Shown: positions 17,963 to 26,278 of the stretch, in pieces
Layout: each line of letters begins with the position of its first letter
Numbering within the stretch: position 1 is the first letter of the stretch
Origin: Anaerolineae bacterium
GTDB taxonomy: Bacteria; Chloroflexota; Anaerolineae; Caldilineales; Caldilineaceae
Direction of reading: 5' to 3'
Assembly (NCBI GenBank): GCA_030432295.1
Contig: JAUIHI010000047.1
Span: 1 to 41,343, forward strand
Length of the DNA stretch: 41,343 nucleotides
Program-made: the position numbers and the translations under genes
Notes under the pieces: generated by a model
What the model saw: the letters and a program-made list of their open reading frames with translations, nothing else
Database searches by the model: none
Told to the model about the DNA's origin: nothing

Positions 17963-18073
17963 AGCTCTCCCTCTCTGGTGTGGGTGGGTGAAAAATCAGT
18001 AGATCGCTATGCTCTGGGCGTAGTCCGTGCCCCGACCACCGGTCACGGATCGGCGAAGAGCATCGGTTGGGGT

Positions 18074-19030
18074 TTACGCAGGATAGTTGCCTTCACGCCG
18101 CCAGACGTCCAGCATCAGCTCGTAGCGGGCCAGACGCATACCGGTGTAAATGCAGTTGCTTGTGGAAAAGATATAGCCGCCGCCGGGCATGCCGTGGGTG
18201 AGGGCGTAGCGGACCGACTCGACCACCTGTTCATCTGTCCCGGTGTCGAGCAGCCCGCAGTTGACGTTGCCGATCAGGCAGACCCGGTTGCCGCAGAGCC
18301 GCTTGACTTCGGCGATATCCACGCCGCCCTGTGGGTCCAGAGAGTGGAGTGCGTGGGGGTTGGCCTCCAGCAACTGGTCGAGGATGGGCATGATATTGCC
18401 GTCGGTGTGTTTGATCACATAGAAGCCCAGAGCGCGGTAGCCTGCGATCAGTTGGACCAGATACGGGGTGATGAACTCGGAAAACTGGGCGGGACTGAGG
18501 AAGGGGCCGGAATTGAAGCAGTAGTCGGCGCAGAGAGCGAAGCCATCCAGCCCGCCGTGACGGGCCAGCGTCTGCGCCCGTTCCAGGGCCTCATCCACCC
18601 GCTGCTGGGCCTCGGCCTTCACTTTCTCCGGTTCGTCGTAGAGCCGGTAGACAAAATCGGTCATCTGTGTGCCGTCGGGGATGCTGAAGGTGGCGTCGCC
18701 GTGGCGCATGAGAAAGTAGCGATCCCCGGTGCGCTCCCGGATGCGGTCGATGAGGTGAATGTCCTCCTCGACGGTATTCGGGTTGGGGTGCATGAAAATC
18801 GCACTCTGCTCGAAACGCTCTGCCGTGCGGATGAAGATGTCGGCCATCTCGTCCCGGTGCAGATTGCGCTCCTGCTCCTCCATCTGCATCCACTGGCCGT
18901 AGTTGCGGTGGCTGGGATGGACTTTGCCAAAGGCTTCCATTGTGAGAAAAAAGACCAACTCGAAGTGGGGCACGCGTCCGGTCAGCGGACGGCGTTCAAG
19001 CGCGGCGATAAAGCGTTCTCTCGGTTGCAT
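18074..19030 (-). CDS. URO-D-family methyltransferase 2
   Basis: This 318-residue protein is a second, shorter URO-D-family member. Motifs include MQPRERFIAALERRP, LSPAQFSEFITPYLVQLI, HTDGN (the site occupied by Zn or substrate ligands in relatives) and STSNCIYTGM near the C-terminus. With protein 1 it flanks the corrinoid gene, so one may be the substrate-side transferase and the other the acceptor-side transferase. ATG 19030 follows GGAGG. It begins 41 bp after the DUF3037 stop, consistent with one long minus-strand operon from the promoter at 20319. No reductive activator of the corrinoid protein is encoded in the window. Confidence 0.82.
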   Translation of the reverse strand: MQPRERFIAALERRPLTGRVPHFELVFFLTMEAFGKVHPSHRNYGQWMQMEEQERNLHRDEMADIFIRTAERFEQSAIFMHPNPNTVEEDIHLIDRIRERTGDRYFLMRHGDATFSIPDGTQMTDFVYRLYDEPEKVKAEAQQRVDEALERAQTLARHGGLDGFALCADYCFNSGPFLSPAQFSEFITPYLVQLIAGYRALGFYVIKHTDGNIMPILDQLLEANPHALHSLDPQGGVDIAEVKRLCGNRVCLIGNVNCGLLDTGTDEQVVESVRYALTHGMPGGGYIFSTSNCIYTGMRLARYELMLDVWRREGNYPA

Positions 19031-19071
19031 AGATTTCCCTCCCGCTGGTGAGAAGGTAGCGTACCGTCTTT

Positions 19072-19455
19072 CTACCTCCTGACCAGCATAGCCAGCAGAT
19101 GTTCCAGCGCGGCTGCGGGGTCGATGCAGCGCCCGCAGTGGACCGGCGACGCCTGGATGATTGTGCTGTGGGGCGCTACAATCCAGTGAAAGCGCTCGGC
19201 CTGGGGTAACGTGCCGATGGGGCCTTCCCCCGCGCAGATGGCGGGAATCGTCGCCAGGGCTTCCTCGGCGTCGTCAATGGCAAAGCCAGGGGGGGCAAGA
19301 GCCGCCAGCCGCGCCCGGTCCAGTTCGACGGCAGCGGCCAGAAAGCGTTTGGTGCGGCAGAAAAGGATGACGCCCCCGTTGAGAAACTCGCCGCGTTCTA
19401 CTCTGGGCACTACCCGCAGCATTGCATAATCGTAGGTGGCGATGCCGTCAGCCAT
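19072..19455 (-). CDS. DUF3037 protein, partner of the HipA-like kinase
   Basis: This 127-residue protein matches DUF3037: YDYAMLRVVPRVERGEFLNG at the N-terminus, GVILFCR, and the late FHWIVAPHSTIIQASPVHCG with DPAAALEHLL. The function is unknown. Its ATG at 19455 lies inside the last codons of the kinase gene (8-bp overlap), so the two are translationally coupled. In my recollection the same kinase-DUF3037 pair recurs in many bacteria, suggesting a conserved two-component unit. It has no toxin or DNA-binding signature. Confidence 0.8.
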   Translation of the reverse strand: MADGIATYDYAMLRVVPRVERGEFLNGGVILFCRTKRFLAAAVELDRARLAALAPPGFAIDDAEEALATIPAICAGEGPIGTLPQAERFHWIVAPHSTIIQASPVHCGRCIDPAAALEHLLAMLVRR

Positions 19456-20242
19456 TGCCTGTCCGGCCCTTCTCCGCCTCCTGCACAAAGACAGCCGACG
19501 CGTCCAACCGGGCAGTCAGATAGTCCACATAGCCCTGGCGCTGGGCTGCCACATCCGGGAAAATCTCTTCGCCTCCCAGCCATTCGTCAGGGATGGCTGC
19601 CACTAATCCCGCCCAATCCATCCCCGCCAGCCGCGCTTTGGACTGGCTGTCGGCCTCGGCCAGTTTGCCAGAGCGGGCCAACAGCACGTGCTGACGGCTC
19701 ATCGGAAAGGCGCTGGCGGCCCGCTCGACGTAGCCCGGCCAACTGTGATGAAAGTAGAGGGATGCGCCGTGATCGATAAGCCAGAGCTTCTCCTGCCAGA
19801 TGAGCATATTCACATTGCGGGGGGTGCGGTCTACATTTGTCACCAGCGCGTCGAACCAGACGATGCGCGCGGCGTCCTCCCGTTCCACAGGAAACTTGAG
19901 CATCGGGCTGTACTCCACCGCGCCGGAGAGATAGGCCATGCCCAGATTCAGCCCTACACTGCCCCGCAGCAAATCCTGAATCTCCGGGTCCGGCTCGGAG
20001 CGGCCAAAGTTCTCGTCCATGCGCATCAGGACGATCTCCGGGACGGTCAGGCCCAGGGCGCGGCCGATCTCGCCGGAGAGCAGTTCGGCGATGAGGGCCT
20101 TGCGCCCCTGGCCTGCGCCGGCAAATTTCATCACATACTGTTGGCCGTCGTCGGCTTCGACCACCGCGGGCAGGGAGCCGCCCTGGCGCAGGGGTGTGAC
20201 GTAGCGTTCAGCCTGGACGGTGCGAATGGGAAAGGGGGACAT
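19448..20242 (-). CDS. HipA-like kinase family protein
   Basis: This 264-residue protein has a compact HipA-type kinase fold. Lys39 (YVMKF) would hold ATP, Asp138 and Asn143 (NVDRTPRN) form the catalytic loop, and Asp157 (LIDHGASL) is the Mg-binding DFG-like residue, so all key residues are present. Unlike true HipA (about 440 residues), it lacks the N-terminal HipB-docking subdomain. It is coupled to a DUF3037 gene and not to a HipB antitoxin. It has a well-formed promoter at 20319-20291. Whether it phosphorylates a protein, tRNA synthetase or small molecule is unknown. Confidence 0.78.
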   Translation of the reverse strand: MSPFPIRTVQAERYVTPLRQGGSLPAVVEADDGQQYVMKFAGAGQGRKALIAELLSGEIGRALGLTVPEIVLMRMDENFGRSEPDPEIQDLLRGSVGLNLGMAYLSGAVEYSPMLKFPVEREDAARIVWFDALVTNVDRTPRNVNMLIWQEKLWLIDHGASLYFHHSWPGYVERAASAFPMSRQHVLLARSGKLAEADSQSKARLAGMDWAGLVAAIPDEWLGGEEIFPDVAAQRQGYVDYLTARLDASAVFVQEAEKGRTGNG

Positions 20243-20290
20243 AAGTGCTTGGCTCCAAAAACAGAGGGAATGGATACAGATTCTAGGGGT

Positions 20291-20319
20291 ATGATAGACC
20301 TGTCGAGGAGGGAAGTCAA
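20291..20319 (-). promoter_or_regulatory. Promoter of the kinase/DUF3037/methyl-transfer operon
   Basis: On the minus strand, TTGACT (20319-20314) and TATCAT (20296-20291) are exactly 17 bp apart. Transcription would start near 20284, 42 nt before the kinase ATG. No separate promoter is obvious between the five downstream genes. Confidence 0.65.
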
Positions 20320-20409
20320 TCGGGGCATATCACGCGGTTTCCCGGCCCTCTATTTTTCGGGTAGAATGGACAAACTGTGCCGTGAATGAATTGGATGAAA
20401 GAAGCAAAT

Positions 20410-20808
20410 ATGAGTGAAGCATTGCAGCCGGACCGCCTGATGGAATCGTTGAAACAGGTGATCGACCCGGAGATTTTTGAGAATATCGTCGATCTGGGAT
20501 TGGTCTATGGCGTGGAGGTGCTGCCCGAAGATCAGGCCCGGGTGACGATGACCCTCACCACCCCCCACTGTCCGATGGGACCGGAAATCATCGAGAATGT
20601 GCAGAAAGTCATCACAGCCGAGGGCGCGGCCTCAGTCGATGTGAATATCGTCTGGGAACCCATGTGGACGCCGGAGATGATGACACCGGAACTGAAGGCT
20701 CAACTGGGCATCGGCGAGGAGGAGCCGGAACTGAAGATTGAACTGCCGCCCCCGCCCCCGCCGGTCAAGAAGAAAAAAGGGCTGTTGTCCCGCATCTTTG
20801 GGGGATGA
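20410..20808 (+). CDS. DUF59 (MIP18/PaaD-like) Fe-S assembly protein with Pro/Lys tail
   Basis: This 132-residue protein has a DUF59 domain (about 8-95): VIDPEIFENIVDLGLVYGVEV, TLTTPHCPMG with the conserved Cys54, and VNIVWEPMWTPEMM. Members of this family (SufT, PaaD, the N-terminus of ApbC) help mature Fe-S proteins. The unusual part is the tail: an acidic linker, then six prolines, VKKKK and GLLSRIFGG. This looks like an extended arm ending in a short amphipathic basic helix that could touch the membrane or a partner. The start is ATG 20410, with ATG 20386 and 20395 possible upstream. Confidence 0.85.
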   Translation: MSEALQPDRLMESLKQVIDPEIFENIVDLGLVYGVEVLPEDQARVTMTLTTPHCPMGPEIIENVQKVITAEGAASVDVNIVWEPMWTPEMMTPELKAQLGIGEEEPELKIELPPPPPPVKKKKGLLSRIFGG

Positions 20809-20822
20809 TGGCAAAGGAGATG

Positions 20823-20896
20823 TGTATACACGGATAGGAAAGAACACGGATAGTTTTGTATCTTATCAGTGTTTCTTCTCATCCGTGTGTACACAA
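20823..20896. repeat. ACACGGAT-family imperfect hairpin
   Basis: GTATACACGGATAGGAAAGA and ACACGGATA are mirrored by CATCCGTGTGTACAC at the right end. It is closely related in wording to the perfect hairpin at 38701-38773, with about the same length and spacing but with mismatches. It lies between the DUF59 and glycerophosphodiesterase genes. Confidence 0.7.
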
Positions 20897-20942
20897 TAAT
20901 ATCACCGGTCACATACTTTGGGAGGCTGAAAAGAACTACCCT

Positions 20943-21683
20943 ATGCCACACCGCACACAGGTCTACGCCCACCGGGGGGCCAAAGCAGTCGCGCCGGAAA
21001 ATACCCTGCCCGCCTTTGAAAAAGCCATCGAACTGGGCGCGGCTGGCATCGAACTGGACACCCAGGCCACCGCCGACGGCCATTTGATTGTCCTCCACGA
21101 CTTCAATCTGGAACGGACCACCACTGGCAACGGCCCCCTGCGGGAGCACACCCTGGCCCAGTTGCAGGGGGTGGACGCGGGTATCCACTTCCACGAGTCC
21201 TTTGCGGGGACGCCCATCCCGACACTGGAACAGGTCTTCGATACGGTCGGCGACCGCTGCCGGGTCAATGTGGAGATCAAAAATGCGGACTGGGACGGCG
21301 GTCCAGAGGTGGATCTGCTGGTGGCGATGATCCAGCGGCGCAAGCTCCACGATCAGGTGATCGTCTCCAGTTTCAACCCCATTGCCCTGATGAAAGTGCG
21401 CTGGGCCGATCCGTCCATTGCGCTCGGTTTGCTCTATTCTAAAGAACTCCCCATCTTTTTGCGCCGGGCCTGGCTGGGGCCGCTGATTGCGCCGGAAGCC
21501 CTGCACCCCCACTACACACAGATCGACGAGGCATATATGGCCTGGGCACGCAGCCAGGGCCACTACGTCAACACCTGGACAGTCAACGACCCGGACGAGG
21601 CCCGGCGGCTGGCTGGGCTGGGCGTGGATGTGATTATCTCCGACGTGCCGGATGTAGTGATGGCGGCGATTGGGAACGGGTAG
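20943..21683 (+). CDS. Glycerophosphodiester phosphodiesterase
   Basis: This 246-residue cytoplasmic GDPD-fold enzyme hydrolyses glycerophosphodiesters to glycerol-3-phosphate and an alcohol. The catalytic set is complete: His10 (AHRG), Glu37 and Asp39 (IELD) for the metal, and His52 (LHD). The N-A-P-E-N-T-type loop (VAPENTLPAF) and the C-terminal NTWTVND and GVDVIISDVPD are family standards. No signal peptide. I start at ATG 20943, since the upstream part of the frame runs through the intergenic repeat. It fits phospholipid turnover or phosphate scavenging. Confidence 0.93.
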   Translation: MPHRTQVYAHRGAKAVAPENTLPAFEKAIELGAAGIELDTQATADGHLIVLHDFNLERTTTGNGPLREHTLAQLQGVDAGIHFHESFAGTPIPTLEQVFDTVGDRCRVNVEIKNADWDGGPEVDLLVAMIQRRKLHDQVIVSSFNPIALMKVRWADPSIALGLLYSKELPIFLRRAWLGPLIAPEALHPHYTQIDEAYMAWARSQGHYVNTWTVNDPDEARRLAGLGVDVIISDVPDVVMAAIGNG

Positions 21684-21762
21684 CCGCGAGCCAGAACTGA
21701 AAAGAGGGGCGCAGAAGACACAGATTTTATCCGTGTTTATCAGCGTTCATCAGTGGCTATTG

Positions 21763-22332
21763 TCAAGGCAGCTTTTCGCCGCGCTTCAGCATCGCCACAA
21801 AATTAGCGATTCGCCTGCTGCGGGTTTCGGCCTTTTTTGCAGTGGTGATACGGAAGAAAAAGCCGTAGCGTTGGCTTTTGGTGAGGGTTGCGAAGAACGC
21901 TTCGGCGTCGGGTTCTTGGGCCAGCGCGGTGAGAAAATCCTCCGGCATTTCCGCTGTGCTGGAACTGTGATAGGCGGCTTCCCAGCGGCCATCGGCTTTG
22001 GCGGCATCGACAGCGGCAAGTCCGGCGGGTGTCATGCGCCCTTCTTTTTCAAGGCGTGCCACGTGGCCGACATTGATCTTTGACCAGATACTGCGTTTGC
22101 CGCGCCGGGTGAACTTTTGCAGGAAGGCCGTTGCATCGAAGGATTTCTTCTGGCCGTCGATCCAGCCAAAACAGATCGCCTCGTCCAGTGCTTCCGCATA
22201 GGTCACTGAGGCAATGCCGCTGGCTTTCTTGGCAATCTTGAGCCAGATGCCCGGATGGTCGGCGTGATGCTGGGCGAGCCAGTGGCGAAACTCCTCGGCG
22301 GTGGCGAAGGCGATGATGGGTTGTTCGGGCAT
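21763..22332 (-). CDS. YdeI/OmpD-associated family protein
   Basis: This 189-residue protein resembles the YdeI/COG4430 family (bacteriocin-protection-like): the N-terminal EEFRHWLAQHHADHPGIWLK, ALDEAICFGWIDGQKKSFD in the middle with its hallmark CFGWIDG, and FTRRGKRSIWSKIN. The C-terminal lysine/arginine-rich helix with TAKKAETRSRRI is also typical. It is probably cytoplasmic with no enzyme motif. ATG 22332 gives the family start MPEQPIIAFATAEEFR. The biochemical role is unknown. Confidence 0.88.
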   Translation of the reverse strand: MPEQPIIAFATAEEFRHWLAQHHADHPGIWLKIAKKASGIASVTYAEALDEAICFGWIDGQKKSFDATAFLQKFTRRGKRSIWSKINVGHVARLEKEGRMTPAGLAAVDAAKADGRWEAAYHSSSTAEMPEDFLTALAQEPDAEAFFATLTKSQRYGFFFRITTAKKAETRSRRIANFVAMLKRGEKLP

Positions 22333-22404
22333 TTTTGGGACTTTCACTGTGTGTATAGTCGTCGGGAGGTATCCAACTGGGAAAACCATTTGATGTACGA
22401 TAAG

Positions 22405-22461
22405 AATGTGCTGCGTGCTGCGTGAGAAGATACGGCGATCTCACGCAGCACGCAGCACATT
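22405..22461. repeat. Perfect 23-bp inverted repeat
   Basis: The arms 22405-22427 (starting AATGTGCTGCGTGCTGCGTG) and 22439-22461 are exact complements with an 11-nt loop. Read on the minus strand, its centre contains GTGAGATCGCCG, the core also found at 8645 and 16128. It lies between the quinone oxidoreductase gene and the downstream YdeI-like gene. Confidence 0.92.
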
Positions 22462-22492
22462 TCGTAGAGACAGATGGATTGTTCCTGTCGCT

Positions 22493-23461
22493 TTACGGAA
22501 TCAGCAACACTTTCCCCTTCGTCTGCCGTCCTTCCAGATATTCGTGGGCGGCCTGGGCCTGGGAGAGCGGGAAGGTCTGGTCCTGACGAATTTTTAGGCG
22601 GCCATCCGCGATCCATCCGAAGACATCCGACGCCCGACCCAGCAATTCCTCGCGAGTGAGAGTGTACGCGCCCAGCACAGGCCGGGTCAGGAAGAGGGAA
22701 CCCTTCTGATTGAGGGTCTGGGGATCGACCGGGGGCACAATGCCGCTGGCCTGGCCGAAGAGAACCATATAGCCCCGGGGGCGCAGACAGTTCAGGCTCT
22801 TGTCAAAGGTCGTCAGCCCCACCGAATCGTAGACGACGTTTACCCCTTTGCCGTCGGTCAGCCGCTTGACCTCCTCCTCGAAATCTTTTTCCGTATAGCG
22901 GATCACCTCATCCGCGCCGGATTCCCGCGCGATGGCCTCTTTCTCGGCGGTGGAGACGGTGCCGATGACCCGCGCCCCGCGGATTTTGGCAATCTGCACC
23001 AGAATGGCGCCGGTTCCGCCCGCAGCGGCGTGGATCAGACAGGTGTCGTCGGGTTGCAGGGGATAGGTGGAGCAGGCCAGATAGTGGGCGGTCATGCCCT
23101 GGATCATTGCGGCCGCGCCCTCTTCAAAGCTCACGCCGTCGGGCAGGGGGACAACGACGTCCACCGAGACCAGCGCGTATTCGGCGTAGGAACCAGTCGT
23201 CAGCCCGTAGGCCACCCGGTCGCCCACGGCGATGCCCGTGACATCCGGGCCGAGGGCATCGACGACACCTGCGGCTTCCACGCCGGGGGTAAAGGGTGTG
23301 GCGAGGGGATACCAGCCCCGGCGGTGGTAGGTGTCGATGAAGTTGACGCCCGCGGCCTTCACTTTCACTCGCACCTGGCCTGGGCCGGGTTCGGGCATCG
23401 CTGTGTCTTCATACTTCAGAACGTCCGGGTCGCCGGTTTCGTGGATTCTGATTGCTTTCAT
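22493..23461 (-). CDS. qor: NADPH:quinone oxidoreductase (zinc-free MDR family)
   Basis: This 322-residue medium-chain dehydrogenase/reductase of the quinone oxidoreductase type has the start [19 protein letters not shown], a [15 protein letters not shown] substrate segment without the zinc ligands of alcohol dehydrogenases, and [15 protein letters not shown] as the nucleotide-binding motif. NVVYDSVG and [19 protein letters not shown] complete the Qor pattern. It would reduce quinones or enones with NADPH in the cytoplasm. Spacing to neighbours on both sides (160-185 bp, with repeats) leaves operon membership open. Confidence 0.92.
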   Translation of the reverse strand: MKAIRIHETGDPDVLKYEDTAMPEPGPGQVRVKVKAAGVNFIDTYHRRGWYPLATPFTPGVEAAGVVDALGPDVTGIAVGDRVAYGLTTGSYAEYALVSVDVVVPLPDGVSFEEGAAAMIQGMTAHYLACSTYPLQPDDTCLIHAAAGGTGAILVQIAKIRGARVIGTVSTAEKEAIARESGADEVIRYTEKDFEEEVKRLTDGKGVNVVYDSVGLTTFDKSLNCLRPRGYMVLFGQASGIVPPVDPQTLNQKGSLFLTRPVLGAYTLTREELLGRASDVFGWIADGRLKIRQDQTFPLSQAQAAHEYLEGRQTKGKVLLIP

Positions 23462-23518
23462 TGGGTTACCTCCGCTAGATTGAGAAATTGAGAGTAGAGA
23501 TTTGCGAGCGGTTTGTGG

Positions 23519-23634
23519 CTGCGTACTGCGTGCTGTGCAAGCAGCGGTTTTTATGACTCGTCTGGATAATTACGGGGCAGTGAGGGCAGGGTTTTCAGAC
23601 ACCGCGGCAACGCCACTACCTACGCAGTACGCAG
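23519..23634. repeat. Widely spaced inverted repeat in the qor-glcE gap
   Basis: GCTGCGTACTGCGT near 23519-23532 is the reverse complement of ACGCAGTACGCAGC near 23621-23634. The word resembles the arms of the 22405 hairpin (GCTGCGTGCTGCGTG). The 185-bp gap holds no gene that I can support. Confidence 0.6.
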
Positions 23635-23646
23635 CAAGCAGCAAAT

Positions 23647-24747
23647 TCAAATCGTTCCGAACTTTCCGTCCGGGTCCAGCGCATTTTTGACCCGGTCCAG
23701 GAACGCGCCGCCGGGACGCTTGCCCAGCCAGGGGGAATCTGATGTGCCGCGCAGGCGCAGCCCGCTGAGTCCGTGGCTGGTGAGGAGAGCGTCCAACTCG
23801 GCGACAGGACGGTCCCAGCCCAGCCAGAGCAGATTGCCGCCTACGCTGTAGCGGCGGGCGATCTCAGACGGCAGCGCCTTTTCCAGTCCTGCGATACGCC
23901 CTGGCGTGACCGGCACTTTGACCAGCCCGGCATCGGCAGACAGCCAATCGAAATTGTTGGCGCCCTGCCAGAAGGTGGCGTCGGCGTCGCCGGTCAGAAT
24001 TTCACCGCCGCCTATCTGGCCGCTCACCTGCGCCTGAAGCGCGGCCATCCGTTCATCGAGCGCGGCTGCGAAACCGCCCAGGCGCACCCAGACCGTCCAG
24101 CCGTTCTGGGTCAGCCCGCAGTCCAGCCCGTTGATGTCGAATTTGCTGCGGTTCAGGCCGGTGATGTAGCCCAGCGCAGCAGAGAGGTCCGTGCAGGCGA
24201 TGGCGAGGGTGGCGTAGGCGGGCGGCTCCGGGAAGACTTTGAAGGTGACTTCGGTCAGCACCCCCAGCCGTCCCAGACTACCCACCAGCAATTTGGGATA
24301 GTCAAAACCCGCCGCGTTTTTGACGACTTTGCCGCCCCCGCGCAGGAATTCGCCCCGACCATCCACAAAGCGGGTTCCGATCAGAAAGTCCCGCACGCCG
24401 CCGTAGCGCACCCGGCCCGCTCCGCTCGTCCCCGCCGCGACGATTCCGCCCAGCGTTGCGCCCGCTTTGGCCAGTGGCGGGTCGAAGGGCAGGTATTGTC
24501 CTTCCTTCGCCAGCACGGCCTGGATGTCGGCCACGGGCGTGCCAGCCTGGGCGGTGAAGGTGTACTCGGCAGGCTCGTATTCCACCAGCCCAGACAGCCC
24601 GGAAAGGTCGAGCAGCAGGCTGTCGGCGGGTGGGGTGGAAAGGGCCGGTTTGCTGCCGCCGCCGCGCACGTGCAGGCGCGGCTCTTGGCGCACAATTTCC
24701 TGGATGTCGGCGGCTGTGGATGGTGAAGCTGTCAGGTTAGGGGTCAT
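23647..24747 (-). CDS. glcE: FAD-binding glycolate oxidase subunit GlcE-like
   Basis: This 366-residue FAD-binding (PCMH-type) protein resembles GlcE, the second flavin-fold subunit of glycolate oxidase. Marks are RGGGSKPAL, DLSGLSGLVEYEP, GTPVADIQAVL, GGIVAAGTSGAGRVRYGGVRD, the KNAAGFDYPKLLVGSLG stretch and the C-terminal FLDRVKNALDPDGKFG. It is 83 bp downstream of glcD and would work with it. GlcF, the 4Fe-4S electron-transfer subunit usually third in the operon, is not next to it: the neighbour is qor. Other D-2-hydroxyacid substrates (lactate, 2-hydroxyglutarate) are possible. Confidence 0.88.
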   Translation of the reverse strand: MTPNLTASPSTAADIQEIVRQEPRLHVRGGGSKPALSTPPADSLLLDLSGLSGLVEYEPAEYTFTAQAGTPVADIQAVLAKEGQYLPFDPPLAKAGATLGGIVAAGTSGAGRVRYGGVRDFLIGTRFVDGRGEFLRGGGKVVKNAAGFDYPKLLVGSLGRLGVLTEVTFKVFPEPPAYATLAIACTDLSAALGYITGLNRSKFDINGLDCGLTQNGWTVWVRLGGFAAALDERMAALQAQVSGQIGGGEILTGDADATFWQGANNFDWLSADAGLVKVPVTPGRIAGLEKALPSEIARRYSVGGNLLWLGWDRPVAELDALLTSHGLSGLRLRGTSDSPWLGKRPGGAFLDRVKNALDPDGKFGTI

Positions 24748-24830
24748 TGCCGGTTTCGCTGGGAGTGGTTACTGGGGTTTCAAACGGACAAGGAACTGTA
24801 CGAAAAGAATTATACCAGCCGGTCAGACAT

Positions 24831-26216
24831 TTAACCAGCGCCTTCGACCACCAGCATTTTGCCCCGGTTGCCCAACTCTTTGCCGTCCACCGTGCGACGC
24901 ATACGCTCCATCTGCTGCATATCCACTGGGCTGAAGAGATGGGGCAGATAGGCCCGCTTCTCCACGCCCACCCCGTGCTCACCGGTGATGGAGCCGCCCA
25001 GGGCGATGCAGAGTTCGAGGATTTCGCCGGCCAGTTCCTCGGCCTTTTCCAGCGCACCCTCCTCCCGCCCGTCAAAAAGAATCAGCGGGTGCAGATTGCC
25101 GTCCCCCGCGTGGAAGACGTTCGCCACGTCGATGCTGTACTTACGGCTCAGCGCTCCGATGGCGGCCAACGCCTCGCCCAGTTTGCTGCGGGGCACAACC
25201 CCATCCTGCACAATATAGTCCGGGGCCAGCCGCCCCACCGCGGAGAAGGCGGACTTGCGCCCCTTCCAGATACGGGCACGCTCGTCCGCGTTCTGGGCGA
25301 TGCGCACTTCCGTCGCGCCGGTTCCGTCCATAATTTGCAGCAGGTGGGCAAATTCGGCTTCGACAGCCACACTCTCGCCCTCCAACTCCACAATCAGCAG
25401 CGCGGCCGCGTCCTGGGGATAGCCCGCCTTCGCGCCCACTTCAGCGGCTTTGATGGCGAGTTTGTCCATAATCTCCATCGCTCCGGGCAGCAGACCCGAC
25501 GCGACCACCGCCGAGACCGCATCCCCCGCGGCTTGCAGACTGTCGTAGGCGGCCAGGACTGTGCGGTAGAGTTGGGGAATGGGCAGCAGGCGCAGGGTAA
25601 TCTCCACAGCCACACCGAAAAGCCCTTCGCTGCCCACAAAGAAGCCGCCCACATCCGGGCCGACCCCTTCCAGACTCTCGCCGCCCATCTCCACCACCTC
25701 GCCGTCGGGCAGCACGACGGTCATCCCCAGGACGTGATTGCTTGTCATCCCATATTTTAGGCAGTGTGCGCCGCCGGAGTTGAAGGCCACATTGCCGCCG
25801 ATTGTGCAGATGGCCTGGCTGGACGGGTCCGGCGCGTAGTAGAGGCCGAAGGGCGCTGCGGCCTGGGAGACGGCCAGATTGATTACCCCCGGCTCCACAA
25901 CGGCGATGCGTTCGTCCGGGTCCAGGCGCAGGATGCGGTTCATCCGGTTGAGGGCGATGACAATGCCATCTTCAATGGGAAGAGAGCCGCCGGAGAGGCT
26001 GGTCCCGCTGCCCCGGGCCACAAAGGGAACGCCGTGCTGGTGGCAGAGGCGCACGGCTGCGATCACTTCCTCCCGGTTGTGGGGGATGACGACACCCGCG
26101 GCCTTTGCCTTAAATGCGGTCAGTGCGTCGGATTCATAGGCCTTCAATTGGGCCGGTTGGGTGAGCAGACGCTCCGGTGGGAAGATGTGGGAAAGTTCAG
26201 TCAGAAGCGGGTGCAT
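24831..26216 (-). CDS. glcD: FAD-linked oxidase, glycolate oxidase subunit GlcD-like
   Basis: This 461-residue vanillyl-alcohol-oxidase/GlcD-family flavoprotein oxidises glycolate or another 2-hydroxyacid. The FAD-binding region carries [36 protein letters not shown] and [18 protein letters not shown]. The cap domain has [16 protein letters not shown] with the metal/substrate histidines, and [13 protein letters not shown] is the C-terminal family signature. It has full length. It lies 49 bp downstream of xdhC across a perfect hairpin, in a minus-strand run that may start as far up as coxD. Confidence 0.93.
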   Translation of the reverse strand: MHPLLTELSHIFPPERLLTQPAQLKAYESDALTAFKAKAAGVVIPHNREEVIAAVRLCHQHGVPFVARGSGTSLSGGSLPIEDGIVIALNRMNRILRLDPDERIAVVEPGVINLAVSQAAAPFGLYYAPDPSSQAICTIGGNVAFNSGGAHCLKYGMTSNHVLGMTVVLPDGEVVEMGGESLEGVGPDVGGFFVGSEGLFGVAVEITLRLLPIPQLYRTVLAAYDSLQAAGDAVSAVVASGLLPGAMEIMDKLAIKAAEVGAKAGYPQDAAALLIVELEGESVAVEAEFAHLLQIMDGTGATEVRIAQNADERARIWKGRKSAFSAVGRLAPDYIVQDGVVPRSKLGEALAAIGALSRKYSIDVANVFHAGDGNLHPLILFDGREEGALEKAEELAGEILELCIALGGSITGEHGVGVEKRAYLPHLFSPVDMQQMERMRRTVDGKELGNRGKMLVVEGAG

Positions 26217-26242
26217 TGGGTCAATCCTATCAATTGGGATGG

Positions 26243-26278
26243 GATGGTGGGATGATGGATTGCCATCATCCCACCATC
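26243..26278. repeat. Perfect 16-bp hairpin between xdhC and glcD
   Basis: GATGGTGGGATGATGG (26243-26258) pairs exactly with 26263-26278 around a 4-nt loop. It fills the 49-bp gap between two minus-strand genes. It carries a short T-rich flank only on the other strand and is more likely an intercistronic stabiliser than a terminator. Confidence 0.85.

Noticed and set aside
20243-20385. Cobalamin riboswitch upstream of the corrinoid operon
   Set aside because: I looked for the B12-box type sequence and found none; only a standard promoter is visible.
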